Of a stretch of DNA of 64,000 nucleotides, positions 27,668 to 37,558 are shown in pieces. The notes below the pieces were generated by a model. It worked only from the letters and a program-made list of their open reading frames with translations, was not told the origin of the DNA and made no database searches. Numbering within the stretch: the first letter of the stretch is position 1; the number at the start of each line of letters is the position of its first letter. Source of the DNA: Pseudonocardia sp. CNS-139 (lineage in GTDB: Bacteria > Actinomycetota > Actinomycetes > Mycobacteriales > Pseudonocardiaceae); assembly GCA_001942415.1 (NCBI GenBank), contig MKJX01000011.1, positions 1-64,000 of the forward strand. The letters run 5' to 3'. The position numbers and the translations under genes are program-made.

Positions 27668-28467
27668 GTGGGCGTAGCCGTGGTCACGGGCTCCGCATCC
27701 GGGATCGGCGCCGCGATCGCCGGCCGTCTCCGCCGCGCCCACACGGTGATCGGTGTCGACCTGGCCGGCGCCGACGTGGAGGTCGACCTGGGAACTCCGG
27801 CCGGGCGGGCCTCGGCCGTCCGCGAGGTGGAGCGGCTCGCCGGCGGGGAGCTCGACGTCGTCGTGGCCGCGGCCGGGGTCGGGCCGACGAACCGCAGCCC
27901 GTCCCGGCTGATCTCGGTGAACCACTTCGGCACGGTGGGAGTCCTCGCGGGACTGCGCCCGCTGCTGAGCAGGGGCCGCAGCCCGGCCGCCCTGGCGATC
28001 TGCTCGAACACCGTGTCCTGCCATCCGAACCCGGTGCCCGAGCACCTGGTCCGGCTCTGCCTCGAGGGCGAGGAGGAGAAGGCCGGGGAAGCTGCCGACG
28101 CGGAGCTGAGCTCCACGGTGGCTATCCGGTGTCCAAGATCGCTCAGATGCGCTGGGTGCGCTCCCGTGCGGTGGAGCCGGACTGGATCGGCGCAGGAATC
28201 CGCCTCAACGGGCTCGCGCCCGGCAACACCGACACGGCGATGCTCGCCGAGCGCTTCACGGATCCGGCCCTCGCGGACGGCGCCGCGGCGACCGTGGCCG
28301 CGGTCCCGGCCGGGCGCACGTTCGCGCCCGACGAGGTGGCCGCAGTGGCGACCTTTCTCGTCGGGCCGGACGCGGCGCCCTTCGTCGGATCGGTCGTGAT
28401 CTGCGACGGCGGTTACGACGCACTCCTCAACCCGCAGTCGCCGGGCCCGCTGCTCAACGCACCGTGA
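27668..28467 (+). CDS. Short-chain dehydrogenase/reductase (one frame break)
   Basis: About 266 residues. GTG 27668 follows GAGGAGG. The cofactor motif is VVTGSASGIGAAIA near residue 6 and VVAAAGVG stands where NAG is usual. The catalytic Tyr-Lys is recovered by a one-base shift near 28115, giving GYPVSKIAQMRWVR, i.e. YxxxK. The remainder (GIRLNGLAPGNTDTAML; VAAVATFLVGPDAAPFVGS; VICDGGYDALL) is standard. The layout resembles 3-alpha-hydroxysteroid dehydrogenase/carbonyl reductases, but the substrate is unknown. GTGA overlap with the next gene. Confidence 0.82.
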
Positions 28468-30002
28468 GCGGTGGATCCCGTCAGGGATCCCGACGCACGG
28501 CGCGCAGTGCGGCGGGGGCGCGCCGCCGACGTGATCCGGAGGTGAGCTACGCCTGGCGGGTGCTCTCGGCGACGACACCGGGAATCGCGCTCGCCGGGCT
28601 CAACACCTCCACCATGGACGTCGCGCTGCCGTCCGTCGCCCGTCACTTCGACGCGAGCCCGACGGAGGCGTCCTGGATCCTGCTCTCGTACCTCCTGGTG
28701 AACACGGCATTCATCCTCGTGCTGGGCCGGCTCGCGGACATCGTCGGCCGGCGGGTGCTGTACCTGTCGGGGTTGGTGCTGTTCGCGGTCGCCGGGCTTC
28801 TCTGCGGGCTCGCGCCGAGCGCAGGGTGGTTGATCGCCCTGCGGGCCGTGCAGGCGGTGGGTGCGGCCGCGGTGATCACGAACGTGATCGCGCTGCTCGC
28901 CGACACGTTCCCGCCCCGGTTGCTGAGCACGGCGCTGGGCATCAACACGACCGCGGTGTCGACCACCCAGCTGGTCGGGCCGCTCGTCGGGGGCGCGCTC
29001 GTGGAGACCTTCGGCTGGCGGGCGGCGTTCTGGTTCAACGTGCCCGTGGCGGCGGCAGGCGTGTTATGGGCGGCCCGGATCCTGCGACGCGCACCGCCGC
29101 GGAGCGGGCCGCGCGAGCCGTTCGACCTGGCAGGTGCCGCACTGTCCACGCTGGCGCTGGCCGCTCTGGTGCTCGCGTTGTCGCTCGGCCCGAGCAGCGG
29201 GTGGCTCAGCGCGCCCGTCCTCGTCCCGGGCGCCGGGTTCGTGGTGCTCATGGTGGTGTTCGTCCTCGCCGAACGGCGGCCGTACCCGTTGTTGGACCTG
29301 CGGCTACTGGCCGACCGTGAACGGTCGCTGGCCTTCGTCGCCGCCTTCCTCACGGCCGCGAGCAGGTTCTCGGTGGTGCTGCTCATGGCGCTGTACCTGC
29401 AGGCGGCGGGCTCGCACAACGCCCTCGAGGCGGCCCTGCAGGTCACGCCGGCCGCGGTGGGGCTCGCCGGAGCGTCGCTCGTGAGCGGGCACCTGGCGAG
29501 ACGTCTCGGAGCGCGGGTCCTCGCCAGCGCCGGGCTGTTCACGATCATGGTCGGACTGTGCGCGCTCGCCCTGTTCACCGATCCCGGGTTCACCGGTCTC
29601 CCGCTCGCCGGCTGCCTGCTCGCGATCGGGATCGGCACCGGGCTCTTCCTCACGCCGAACACCAGCGCGATCATGGTGAGCGTCCGGCCGGACCAGCGGG
29701 GTGTGGCGAACGGGCTCCGCTCCGCCCTGCAGAACAGCGGCTTCGTGGTCGGCACGGCGTTGTCGCTGGCCATCGTCACGAGCTGGCTCTCACAAGAGGA
29801 GAAGCGCGCGGCGTACGCGGGGACCCTGTCCCGGCTGACGGGCGACAGCCTCGCCGGACTCACGACCGGGTACCGGGTGGCGTTCGCGACGATGGCGGCC
29901 GTGTGCGCGCTGGCGCTGGTGGCGTCGTTGCTGCGCAACCCACCACCCGCAGGCGGGGAGCGGCCGCGGGCGGCGGATGGAGGGCATCGGGCGGTTGCAT
30001 AA
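28464..30002 (+). CDS. MFS transporter, DHA2 (EmrB/QacA) type, 14 helices
   Basis: 512 residues, intact. After a basic N-terminus, about fourteen hydrophobic segments follow. Motif A-like LGRLADIVGRRVLY lies after helix 2 and the antiporter motif C-like ALGINTTAVSTTQLVGPLVGG near residue 160. MDVALPSVARHFDASPTEASW near residue 50 is typical of DHA2 exporters. It is co-transcribed with an SDR and an amidohydrolase, so it may export a toxic intermediate or import substrate. It ends immediately before the FMO promoter. Confidence 0.9.
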   Translation: MSGGSRQGSRRTARSAAGARRRRDPEVSYAWRVLSATTPGIALAGLNTSTMDVALPSVARHFDASPTEASWILLSYLLVNTAFILVLGRLADIVGRRVLYLSGLVLFAVAGLLCGLAPSAGWLIALRAVQAVGAAAVITNVIALLADTFPPRLLSTALGINTTAVSTTQLVGPLVGGALVETFGWRAAFWFNVPVAAAGVLWAARILRRAPPRSGPREPFDLAGAALSTLALAALVLALSLGPSSGWLSAPVLVPGAGFVVLMVVFVLAERRPYPLLDLRLLADRERSLAFVAAFLTAASRFSVVLLMALYLQAAGSHNALEAALQVTPAAVGLAGASLVSGHLARRLGARVLASAGLFTIMVGLCALALFTDPGFTGLPLAGCLLAIGIGTGLFLTPNTSAIMVSVRPDQRGVANGLRSALQNSGFVVGTALSLAIVTSWLSQEEKRAAYAGTLSRLTGDSLAGLTTGYRVAFATMAAVCALALVASLLRNPPPAGGERPRAADGGHRAVA

Positions 30003-30024
30003 TTTATGCATTAACGCATACACT
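29995..30024 (+). promoter_or_regulatory. Promoter with operator-like element 8 (FMO operon)
   Basis: TTGCAT, an 18-base spacer and TACACT form a promoter 103 bases before the FMO start and overlapping the end of the MFS gene. The element TTTATGCATTAACGCATACA (30003-30022) fills the spacer and enters the -10 box. Confidence 0.62.
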
Positions 30025-30126
30025 TCTGTGAACGCTGGGCTCGCGGCCCGGCGGGGGGATGCGGTCCGCGGGATGGGTGGCGGTCCCGGAGCGAGGCAAT
30101 GTCGCCGGCCGGTTCGGAGGAACGGG

Positions 30127-31994
30127 ATGAGCATGGCGGACACGACGGCGGACCCCGACGCGCGTGCGGGTCGCGAGCCGCGGACCCGGACCCGGGCGAG
30201 CGGGCAGCACGGTGGATCGCCGCGGTCGGGGCGGCGTTCGCCGGCGCGGACCACGACGCGGTCGCCGAGCTCCTCGTCGCGGACGGCGCCTGGCGCGACC
30301 TCCTCGCGCTGACCTGGGGCCTGCACACCTACTACGGCACGGATCAGGTCCGGTCCATGCTCAAGGAGACCCTGCCCACGGCCCGCGTCACGGACGTCGA
30401 GCTCGACGACAGCGTGGCTCCCCGTCCGGTCCGCCGCGGCGGCGTTCCGGCGATCGAGGCGTTGTTCCGGTTCTCGACCGACGCCGGGCACGGGCGTGGT
30501 GTGGTGCGGATCGACCCCGGGTCCGGGCTGGCGCTCACCGTGATGACGTCGTTGCAGGAACTGCACGGGTTCCCGGACTCCCGACGTGCCACATCCGACC
30601 ACTCGACGCGTTTCGGCGGGCCGAACTGGCTCGATCGACGCGAAGCGGCCGCTGGGTACGCGGACACGGATCCGGTCGTGCTCGTCGTCGGGGGTGGGCA
30701 GGCGGGTCTTGCGCTCGCCGCGCGCCTGGGCCGGCTCGACGTCGACACGCTCGTCGTCGACCGCATGAACAGGGTCGGGGACAACTGGCGCAGGCGTTAC
30801 CACTCCCTGACGCTGCACAACGAGGTCTGGGTGAACCATCTGCCCTTCCTCCCCTTTCCGGACCACTGGCCCACCTACGTCCCCAAGGACAAGCTGGCCG
30901 GCTGGTTCGAGGCCTACGTCGAGGCGATGGAGATCAACTTCTGGCCCTCGACGGAGTTCCTCGGCGGTGCCTACGACCCGGCGGAGCAGCGCTGGACCGT
31001 CCGAGTCCGACGTGACGGCGCCGAGCGCGTGCTCCGCCCGCGTCACGTCGTGCTCGCGACCGGGGTCAGTGGCATTCCGAATCTGCCGGCCGTGCCGGGG
31101 CTGGACGACTTCGCCGGTCCTGTCGTGCATTCCGGCGCGTTCGTCGACGGCACGGCGTACGCCGGCAAGCGGGTGACCGTGCTCGGCTCGGGCAACAGCG
31201 GGCACGACGTCGCGCAGGAGCTGCACGCCTGTGGAGCCGCGGTGACGATGGTCCAACGCAGCCCGACGACGGTCGTCAGCGTCGGCCCGGACGCCGCAGG
31301 CCGGGTCTACGCCCTCTACGGCGAGGGTCCCTCCACCGCGGACTGCGACCTGATCACGACGTCGGTGCCGTACTCGCTGTTGCGCCGCTCCTACCAGATC
31401 GTCACCCGTCAGCTGGCCGAGCTGGACAGGGGTCTGCACGATCGGCTGAGGGCCGCGGGCTTCAGGATCGACCACGGCACCGACGGCACCGGATTCCAGA
31501 TGAAGTACCTGCGCCGCGGCGGGGGCTACTACCTCGACGTCGGGTGTTCGGGGCTCATCGCCGACGGCGGGATCGAGCTCCTGCAGAGCGCTGCGATCGA
31601 CCGGTTCGTCGCCGGCGGTGTGCGGCTGACGGACAACACCGAGAGGCCGGCCGATGCGGTCGTGCTCGCGACGGGATACAAGCCGCAACAGGAGCTCGTG
31701 CGCGTGCTGTTCGGCGACGAGCTCGCCGATCGGGTCGGCCCGGTCTGGGGCTACGACGACGAGGGCGAGCTGCGCAACATGTGGCGGCGCACCGGGCAGG
31801 AGGGGCTGTGGTTCACCGCAGGCAGCCTGGCCCAGTGCCGCATCTACTCCCGGTTCCTCGCCCTGCAGATCAAGGCGTGCGAGACGGCGCTGATCCCGCG
31901 CTCCGACGACGGCCGGGCGCCCCGCGGCGAGCTGCGCCCGCAGGACGTCGTCGACCTGCCGGACGCCCTGCTCGGCGAGGAGGCGACCGCATGA
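30127..31994 (+). CDS. Flavin-containing monooxygenase with N-terminal NTF2-like domain (one frame break)
   Basis: About 623 residues. ATG 30127 follows GGAGGAACGGG; the frame shifts near 30195 into ARWIAAVGAAFAGADHDAVA. Residues about 25-170 resemble an NTF2/SnoaL-like domain (WRDLLALTWGLHTYYGTDQV). The FAD motif VLVVGGGQAGLALAARLG is near residue 185; RVGDNWRRRYHSLTLHN follows, then the NADP motif VTVLGSGNSGHDVAQEL near 355 and VVLATGYKP near the C-terminus. It should oxygenate a ketone, amine or sulfur group. It leads an operon with an aldehyde dehydrogenase and an acyl-CoA dehydrogenase. Confidence 0.86.
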
Positions 31995-33435
31995 CGACGA
32001 CGGCGCCGCCGCAGGAGGTCCCCCACCTCATCGACGGTGAGTGGGTGGGCAGTGGAACCGCGGAGAGGTACAACCCTGCTCGGCCCGACGAGCTCGTGTC
32101 GGTGACCGCGAGCGGTGACGGCTCGACGGTCGGCGTTGCTGTGGCGGCCGCGCGAGCGGCACAGCCGCAGTGGTGGGCCCGCACCGGTCCGGGTCGTGCC
32201 GCCGTGCTCACACGGGCGGCGGAGCTGCTCGCGCCCGAGCCGAGCGCGTGGCCGTCGACCTCGTGCGTGAGGAGGGCAAGACGCTGGCCGAGGCGGCCGG
32301 CGAGGTGCAGCGCGCCGCGGACGTGCTGAGGTTCTTCGGCGCGGCATGCTGGAGGGCGGACGGTGAGACGCTGCCCTCGGCGACCCCGCACACCGCCGTC
32401 CACACGCGGCGCGAACCTCTCGGCGTCGTCGGCGTCATCACCCCGTGGAACTTCCCGATCGCCATCCCGTCCTGGAAGATCGCCCCGGCGCTCGCGGCCG
32501 GCAACGCCGTCGTCGCCAAACCGGCGCAGCTCACCACCCTCTCGACCCGGCACCTCGCCGAGTGCCTCGCCGAGGCCGGGCTTCCCCGCGGGGTCCTGAA
32601 CCTCGTGCACGGCTCGGGCTCCGTGGTCGGCGAGGCGCTCGTCGCGCACCCGGACGTCGCCGCGGTCAGCTTCACCGGGTCCGGTCCGGTCGGGCGCCGC
32701 ATCCACGCCGCGGCGTCGGACCGGATGGCGCGGGTCCAGCTGGAGATGGGCGGCAAGAACCCGCTCGTCGTGCTGGACGACGCCGACCCGGTACGAGCCG
32801 CGACCATCGCCGCTGCCGGCGGGTTCGGGCTCACGGGACAGGCGTGCACCGCCACCAGCCGGTTGATCGCCACGCCGCGGGTGCACGACGCGCTCGTCGA
32901 GGAGCTGGCGGCCATCGCCGGCCGGTACCGTCCGGGCAACGGCCTCGATCCCGCAACCGGGATGGGCCCGGTGGTGAGCGACGACCAGCTGGCCTCCAAC
33001 CTCCGCTATCTCGATGTCGCGAGGGCCGAGGGCGGCGACGTGGTGTCGGGAGCCGGGCCCGTCGACGGCCTGCTCCAAGCGCCGGTGATCGTCACCGGGG
33101 TGACTCAGGAGCACACGATCGCCCGGGAAGAGGTGTTCGGTCCCGTCGTGGCGGTGCTGACGGTCGCCGACCTCGACGAGGCGATCGCGGTGGCGAACGA
33201 CGTGCCGTTCGGACTCTCCGCGGGCGTGGTCACCAACGACCTGCGGGCCGCGCACCGGTTCGCCGCGGAGGTCGCGGCAGGGGTGGTGAAGGTCAACCGG
33301 CCGACGAGCGGGCTCGACCTGAACGCACCCTTCGGTGGCGTCAAGGAGTCCTCCACGAACACCTACCGCGAACAAGGCGACGGCGCGCTCGACTTCTACA
33401 GCTGGACGAAGTCGGTCTACCTCGGCATCGACTGA
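31991..33435 (+). CDS. Aldehyde dehydrogenase (one frame break)
   Basis: About 481 residues. ATG 31991 overlaps the FMO stop (ATGA). The first 80 residues (HLIDGEWVGSGTAERYNPA) are in one frame. After a shift near 32235 follow VDLVREEGKTLAEAAGEV, VVGVITPWNFPIAIPSWKI, the general base in LEMGGKNPLVV, the nucleophile Cys in GLTGQACTATSR and REEVFGPVVAVL. This is a different subgroup from the P450-linked enzyme: it has the classic TPWNFP motif. It probably oxidises the aldehyde released after FMO action. Confidence 0.87.
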
Positions 33436-33447
33436 AGGAGCTCCTCG

Positions 33448-34636
33448 ATGGTGGACGTCCTGGTGAACCTGGACGACGATCAGCTGGCGCTGCGTGAGAC
33501 CGTGGCGAAGCTCGCCGCCGACAGGTACGCACCGCACGCTCGGGACTGGGACGCCGCCCGTGCCCCCCTCGCCGGCAACCGAGCGCAAGCGGCTCGCCGA
33601 CCTCGGCCTGCTCGGCATCACGCTGCCGGAGGAGTACGGCGGCGAGGGCCGGCCGCTCCTGGACGCGCTGATCGTGCTGGAGGAGCTGGCCAAGGCGTCG
33701 CCGGTCGCGGCCTGGCCCGTCTTCGAGGCCTGCACCGGGCCGCGAGGGTGATCGACCTCTTCGGTACCGCGGAGCAGAAGGCGCGGCTGCTGCCTCCGAT
33801 CATCGCCGGGAGCCGCACTCTCGCCGTCTCGATCTCGGAGCCCGACGCCGGGACGGCCGCAACGGACATGACCACGCGAGGACGTGTGGTGGGCGACGAG
33901 ATCGTCCTCAACGGGGTGAAGCGCTGGTGCTCCGGCGCCGGGCACTCCGAGCAGTTCCTGCTGTACGCGCGCCTGGACGACCGGCACGGGGCGAAGGGGA
34001 TCGGCGCGGTCGTCGTCGATGCGGACACCCCGGGCGTGACGCTGGGCCCACAGGAGCGGCTGATGGGGTTCCACGCATCTGCTCGGCCGACATCGTGCTC
34101 GACGACGTCCGGGTGCCGCCTCGACAACGGTGATCCGTGCCCGCCGGGCGGATTCGGCAGGTTGTTCCACCGCCTTCTCGATCGAGCGGCTCGGCAACGC
34201 CACCAGTGTCGGCTACGCCGTCGCAGGCGGCTCCTCGGACCGCACAGCACGACACATCGGCGAGCGCGAACAGTTCGGCCGCCGCATCGCCGAGTTCCAG
34301 CTCGTGCAGGGCGCGCTCGCGGACATGGTGATGCGCGTCGAGGCGGCGCGGCTGCTGATCTACGCCGCGGCCTCGGGCGCGGGCCGGGGCGCCCCGAGCC
34401 CGCTCGCGGCCTCGATCGCGAAGTGCTCCGCGAACGAGATGGCCAAGTCCGTGTCGGACCTGGCGATCCAGCTGCACGGCGGGTACGGCTACTCGGAGGA
34501 GTACGAGGTCGAACGCCTGCACCGCGACGCCCACGGGTGGTCCCTCGCCGGCGGCACCCTCAACATCCAGCGGGTTCGTATCGCCTCGGAGTACCTGGGG
34601 ATGCGGTTCGACCAGCGGTCGCCGCGTCCGGCGTGA
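33448..34636 (+). CDS. Acyl-CoA dehydrogenase (at least four frame breaks)
   Basis: A flavin enzyme that introduces an alpha,beta double bond into an acyl-CoA, about 396 residues when repaired. Pieces in order: DDQLALRETVAKLAADRYAP; ERKRLADLGLLGITLPEEYG; VIDLFGTAEQKARLLPPIIA and LAVSISEPDAGTAATDM (FAD/substrate motif); SADIVLDDVRVPP; REQFGRRIAEFQLVQGALAD; SDLAIQLHGGYGYSEEYEVE and LHRD. Shifts near 33570, 33735, 34080 and 34140 make this the most interrupted gene of the window. Every domain is still present and in order, which argues against decay. GTG or ATG starts are equally possible near 33448; ATG is used. Confidence 0.75.
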
Positions 34637-34643
34637 GCACGGC

Positions 34644-35596
34644 GTGGACACTGTCGCAGTGAGCGGTCGACAGCCACCGCCGGGCATGGTCCGGGTGCCG
34701 GGCGGCTCGTTCCTCATGGGGTCCGAGCTGCCCGACTATCCCGAGGAGGGGCCGCCGCGCGAGGTGTCGGTCGACGGCTTCTGGATGGACGAGACACCGG
34801 TGACGGTCGCCCGGTTCGGCGAGTTCGTCCGCGCGACCGGATACGTCACGGTGGCGGAACGCAGACCCGACCCTGCGGACTACCCGAACGTCCCGCGGTC
34901 GCGGCTCGTGGCCGGATCCCTCGTGTTCACCCCGGCGGAACGACCGGTCGACCTGACGCACATGGCGAACTGGTGGCGCTACGTTCCGGGCGCCGACTGG
35001 TCGCATCCCGAGGGGCGTCGCTCGGGCGTGCGAGGACGTGAGCAGCACCCCGTCACCCATGTCGCTTGGGAGGACGTCACCGCCTATGCGGCGTGGGCCG
35101 GCAAGGACCTGCCCACCGAGGCGGAGTGGGAACGGGCGGCGTGCGGTGGGCTGCACGGCGCCCTCTACGCGTGGGGTGACGAGCTGATGCCCGGGGGACG
35201 GCCGATGGCCAACCACTGGCTCGGCGAGTTCCCCTGGCACAGCCGCAAGCCGGCCAGCCGGCTGCGCACCAGTGCGGTGCGCAGCTTCCCGCCAACGGCT
35301 ACGGGCTGTTCGACATGATCGGCAACACCTGGGAGTGGACCAGCGACTTCTACCGGGCACAGCGGCCGGCGAACCCGGGCTGCTGCACGCCGCACAACCC
35401 TCGTGTCGACGGCCCCGAGGGCAGCTACGACGAGCACGAACCCGGGGGTGCGCACGTCCCGAGGCGGGTGATCAAGGGAGGGTCGCACCTCTGCGCCGAG
35501 AACTACTGCCGGCGGTACCGGCCTGCGGCCCGCCAACCCCAGCAGGTCGAGTCGTCCATGTCGCACATCGGATTCCGCTGCATCCGGCGTTCGTGA
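34644..35596 (+). CDS. Formylglycine-generating enzyme family protein (SUMF1/FGE, one frame break)
   Basis: About 317 residues. The fold signature MVRVPGGSFLMGSELPDYPE, YPEEGPPREVSVDGFWMDET and HVAWEDVTAYAAWAGKDLPT is followed by LPTEAEWERAACGG. After a break near 35290 comes ANGYGLFDMIGNTWEWTSDF and then KGGSHLCAENYCRRYRPAAR, where the two Cys separated by four residues match the copper-binding catalytic pair of genuine FGEs. FGEs convert a Cys of sulfatases to formylglycine. No sulfatase is in the window. The start could be GTG 34644 or GTG 34659. It is the last gene of the FMO operon. Confidence 0.82.
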
Positions 35597-35623
35597 CGAC
35601 TCCACGGAGCTCGTGACGAATCA

Positions 35624-36169
35624 TCAGGCTTGTCCTGCACTCGTGATGCGGAACAGCTCGTAACGAGCATCGTCGCGATCTCGGCAACCAGCGTGGTAAG
35701 CGCTGTGCGCCACGATCGCAGCAGCTTCAACCTGATAGCTCCAGTCCACCACGAGCCTGCGCCGGGCGATGCGCCATTCGCCGCGCTGCTCGAAGCGGTC
35801 GAGGTAGCGGCCGCCCAGCACCTCGACGATCCGCCGGCCGTCGACATCCCGCACCTGGGTGGCGAGGACGTAGGACTGCACGGCGGCGGATGTTCCGTCG
35901 ACCTCGATCTCGATGTTGGAGAGCTGGTGGCTGCTGGCGGTCACCCGCTCGCGCAGCGCCGTGACGGCGAAGTCCAGGAACTGCGTGACCGGGCCGTCGA
36001 AGACGCCGTGCTCGTCATGGGCGTCCGCGTGGTAGGCGGATGCGATCAGCTCCCGATCGACCCGATCGACGCCGTTGCAGTAGCGATACAGCGCCGCCGT
36101 GATCTCACGTTCTGCCCGCGACTCGTCGACGCGCTGCTCGGCGGCCGGGTCGTGAACGGGGCCGGGCAT
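35624..36169 (-). CDS. NTF2/SnoaL-like protein
   Basis: 181 residues, intact. REITAALYRYCNGVDRVDRELIASAYHADAHDEHG and EVLGGRYLDRFEQRGEWRIARRRLVVDW are the usual pattern of SnoaL-like cone-shaped proteins, which include isomerases, dehydratases and the beta subunits of ring-hydroxylating oxygenases. The ATG at 36169 is directly adjacent to the stop of the SMP-30-like gene, so the two form an operon. It is related in pattern to the protein at 39589. Function unknown. Confidence 0.75.
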   Translation of the reverse strand: MPGPVHDPAAEQRVDESRAEREITAALYRYCNGVDRVDRELIASAYHADAHDEHGVFDGPVTQFLDFAVTALRERVTASSHQLSNIEIEVDGTSAAVQSYVLATQVRDVDGRRIVEVLGGRYLDRFEQRGEWRIARRRLVVDWSYQVEAAAIVAHSAYHAGCRDRDDARYELFRITSAGQA

Positions 36170-37210
36170 CTACGCGCCGCCACCGTTCGACTGGCCTCCT
36201 CCGGGAGCGAGGCTCGTGAACGTGTAGACGTAGCCACCGCCGCGGCCACCCGTGACGAGGTAGCCGTCCGTCGTGCCCGGCTTGATCGCGAGGTTGGTCG
36301 TGAGATCCAGCCCGCGTTCGGCTGCGTCCGGGATCACGATCCGGGCTGCGAGGGTTCCGTCCGGTCGCAGCACGAGCACCTTTCCGCCACCCCAGACCGC
36401 CACGTAGATGTTTCCCTCGCTGTCGACGGCGGTCGAGTCGAGCCGGGCGTCGCCCGTGTCGATCTGCATGCCGATGTGTGCGGACGAGACGCGTCCGTCC
36501 GCTGTCATGTGGAGGTGGTCCACGCGACCGCCGGTGTGCTCGCTGATCCAGAGCCCCTCGTGGGCCGGGTCGAACGCGATGCCGTTGGGCGCGGCCAGAC
36601 CGTCCATGAGCAGGACCGGGTCCTGTCCGTCCGGCCCGAAGCGCAGGACCCGCCCGGTCGGCGCCCACGGGGTGCCACGCATGTCGGTCACGTAGAAGTT
36701 CCCGGCCTCGTCGAATGCCAGGTCGTCGTACACGACAGGGGCGCCGAGGACGTCGCCGGACACGATGGTGGTGACGTCGGTGCCGTCCGGCTTCATCCGG
36801 ATGACGGTGCCGGCGAAATCGGTGACGTAGAGCAGACCGTTCGTCGGGCTGAACTGCGTGGACGAGAACGTGCTCGTGGAGTCCGTGAAGACGGTCCGGA
36901 CGTCGAGCGTGTCGAGGTCGAGTGCAACCACCTTCGGCCGGCCCGCCTCCGCCGTGGCGCGCACGAAGTAGAGATCGCCGTCGGGACCGAACGCGCCGCC
37001 CTCGAGAACCGTCCCGAAGTCGCCCGTCGGTCTTGGCGGATCGACCGGGGCGACCTGTACGAGCTCGGTCGCCTCGATGGTCGTCGGCGCTCCTGCAACC
37101 GAGGCGGCGGCCTCGAACGCCGGCGCCGCCGCAGCGATGACCGCGGTGGCGATGCCGGTGGCAGCAAGTCGCAGCGCCCCACGGGTTCGTGGTCTCCCAC
37201 TGGCAGTCAA
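36170..37210 (-). CDS. Exported SMP-30/NHL-type beta-propeller lactonase
   Basis: About 346 residues, intact. A hydrophobic export-type segment (LRLAATGIATAVIAAAAPAFEAA) follows a basic start, so it is probably secreted or periplasm-side. Propeller repeats include GGAFGPDGDLYFVRATA, NGLLYVTDFAGTVIRM, DDLAFDEAGNFYVTDM, LAAPNGIAFDPAHEGLWISE and DSTAVDSEGNIYVAVWGG, with the metal-site PNG. TTG 37210 is preferred because GAGGAG lies just upstream; the longer ATG at 37267 would overlap the operator-like element at 37263-37282. It would hydrolyse a lactone outside the cytoplasm. Confidence 0.78.
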   Translation of the reverse strand: MTASGRPRTRGALRLAATGIATAVIAAAAPAFEAAASVAGAPTTIEATELVQVAPVDPPRPTGDFGTVLEGGAFGPDGDLYFVRATAEAGRPKVVALDLDTLDVRTVFTDSTSTFSSTQFSPTNGLLYVTDFAGTVIRMKPDGTDVTTIVSGDVLGAPVVYDDLAFDEAGNFYVTDMRGTPWAPTGRVLRFGPDGQDPVLLMDGLAAPNGIAFDPAHEGLWISEHTGGRVDHLHMTADGRVSSAHIGMQIDTGDARLDSTAVDSEGNIYVAVWGGGKVLVLRPDGTLAARIVIPDAAERGLDLTTNLAIKPGTTDGYLVTGGRGGGYVYTFTSLAPGGGQSNGGGA

Positions 37211-37262
37211 GAGCCGCTCCTCGTCGAGGTCCCGACCTGGCGCTGAAGTGTGACGCCAATAA

Positions 37263-37282
37263 TGCATTCAGTTTTGTCGTAC
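37263..37282 (-). promoter_or_regulatory. Operator-like element 9 (lactonase promoter)
   Basis: Minus-strand GTACGACAAAACTGAATGCA matches the right two thirds of the consensus well and the left end less well. A minus-strand TTGACA lies 10 bases upstream. The match is moderate. Confidence 0.45.
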
Positions 37283-37383
37283 ACTACCCGATGTCAAGGG
37301 GGCGGTGGGGCGTGAGGGCGGGTGTCGGGGTGTTGTCGATCGGAAGCTTGACGGCAACCACGCCTGGGTCTAGCCTGCAAGAC

Positions 37384-37403
37384 TGTCGGCAGAAGTTTAT
37401 GCA
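37384..37403 (+). promoter_or_regulatory. Operator-like element 10 (kinase-like gene promoter), weak
   Basis: TGTCGGCAGAAGTTTATGCA matches 13 of 20 consensus positions but lacks the usual G14. It follows the TTGACG-N17-TAGCCT promoter by about seven bases, a plausible operator position. Confidence 0.35.
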
Positions 37404-37558
37404 TATCGCGCGGTCGGAGTGGACGGCAACCGGTGGGGCGCCGACCCGATGACGTTGTGCCACCGGCGGCGTGAGCTGCGGCTCGGGCGGCGGTGCCGGC
37501 CTCGGCGGGTGGGAACGAGCTCGAGTCCGGCCCTCGCGCAGCGCGTGAGGAGACTGAC

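Larger units (their letters stand above)
37211..37558. other. Divergent intergenic region with two operator-like elements
   Basis: No gene. It holds element 9 (37263-37282), a TTGACA box on the minus strand at 37297-37292, TTGACG-N17-TAGCCT on the plus strand at about 37350-37378, and element 10 (37384-37403). These serve the leftward lactonase and the rightward kinase-like gene. Confidence 0.5.
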
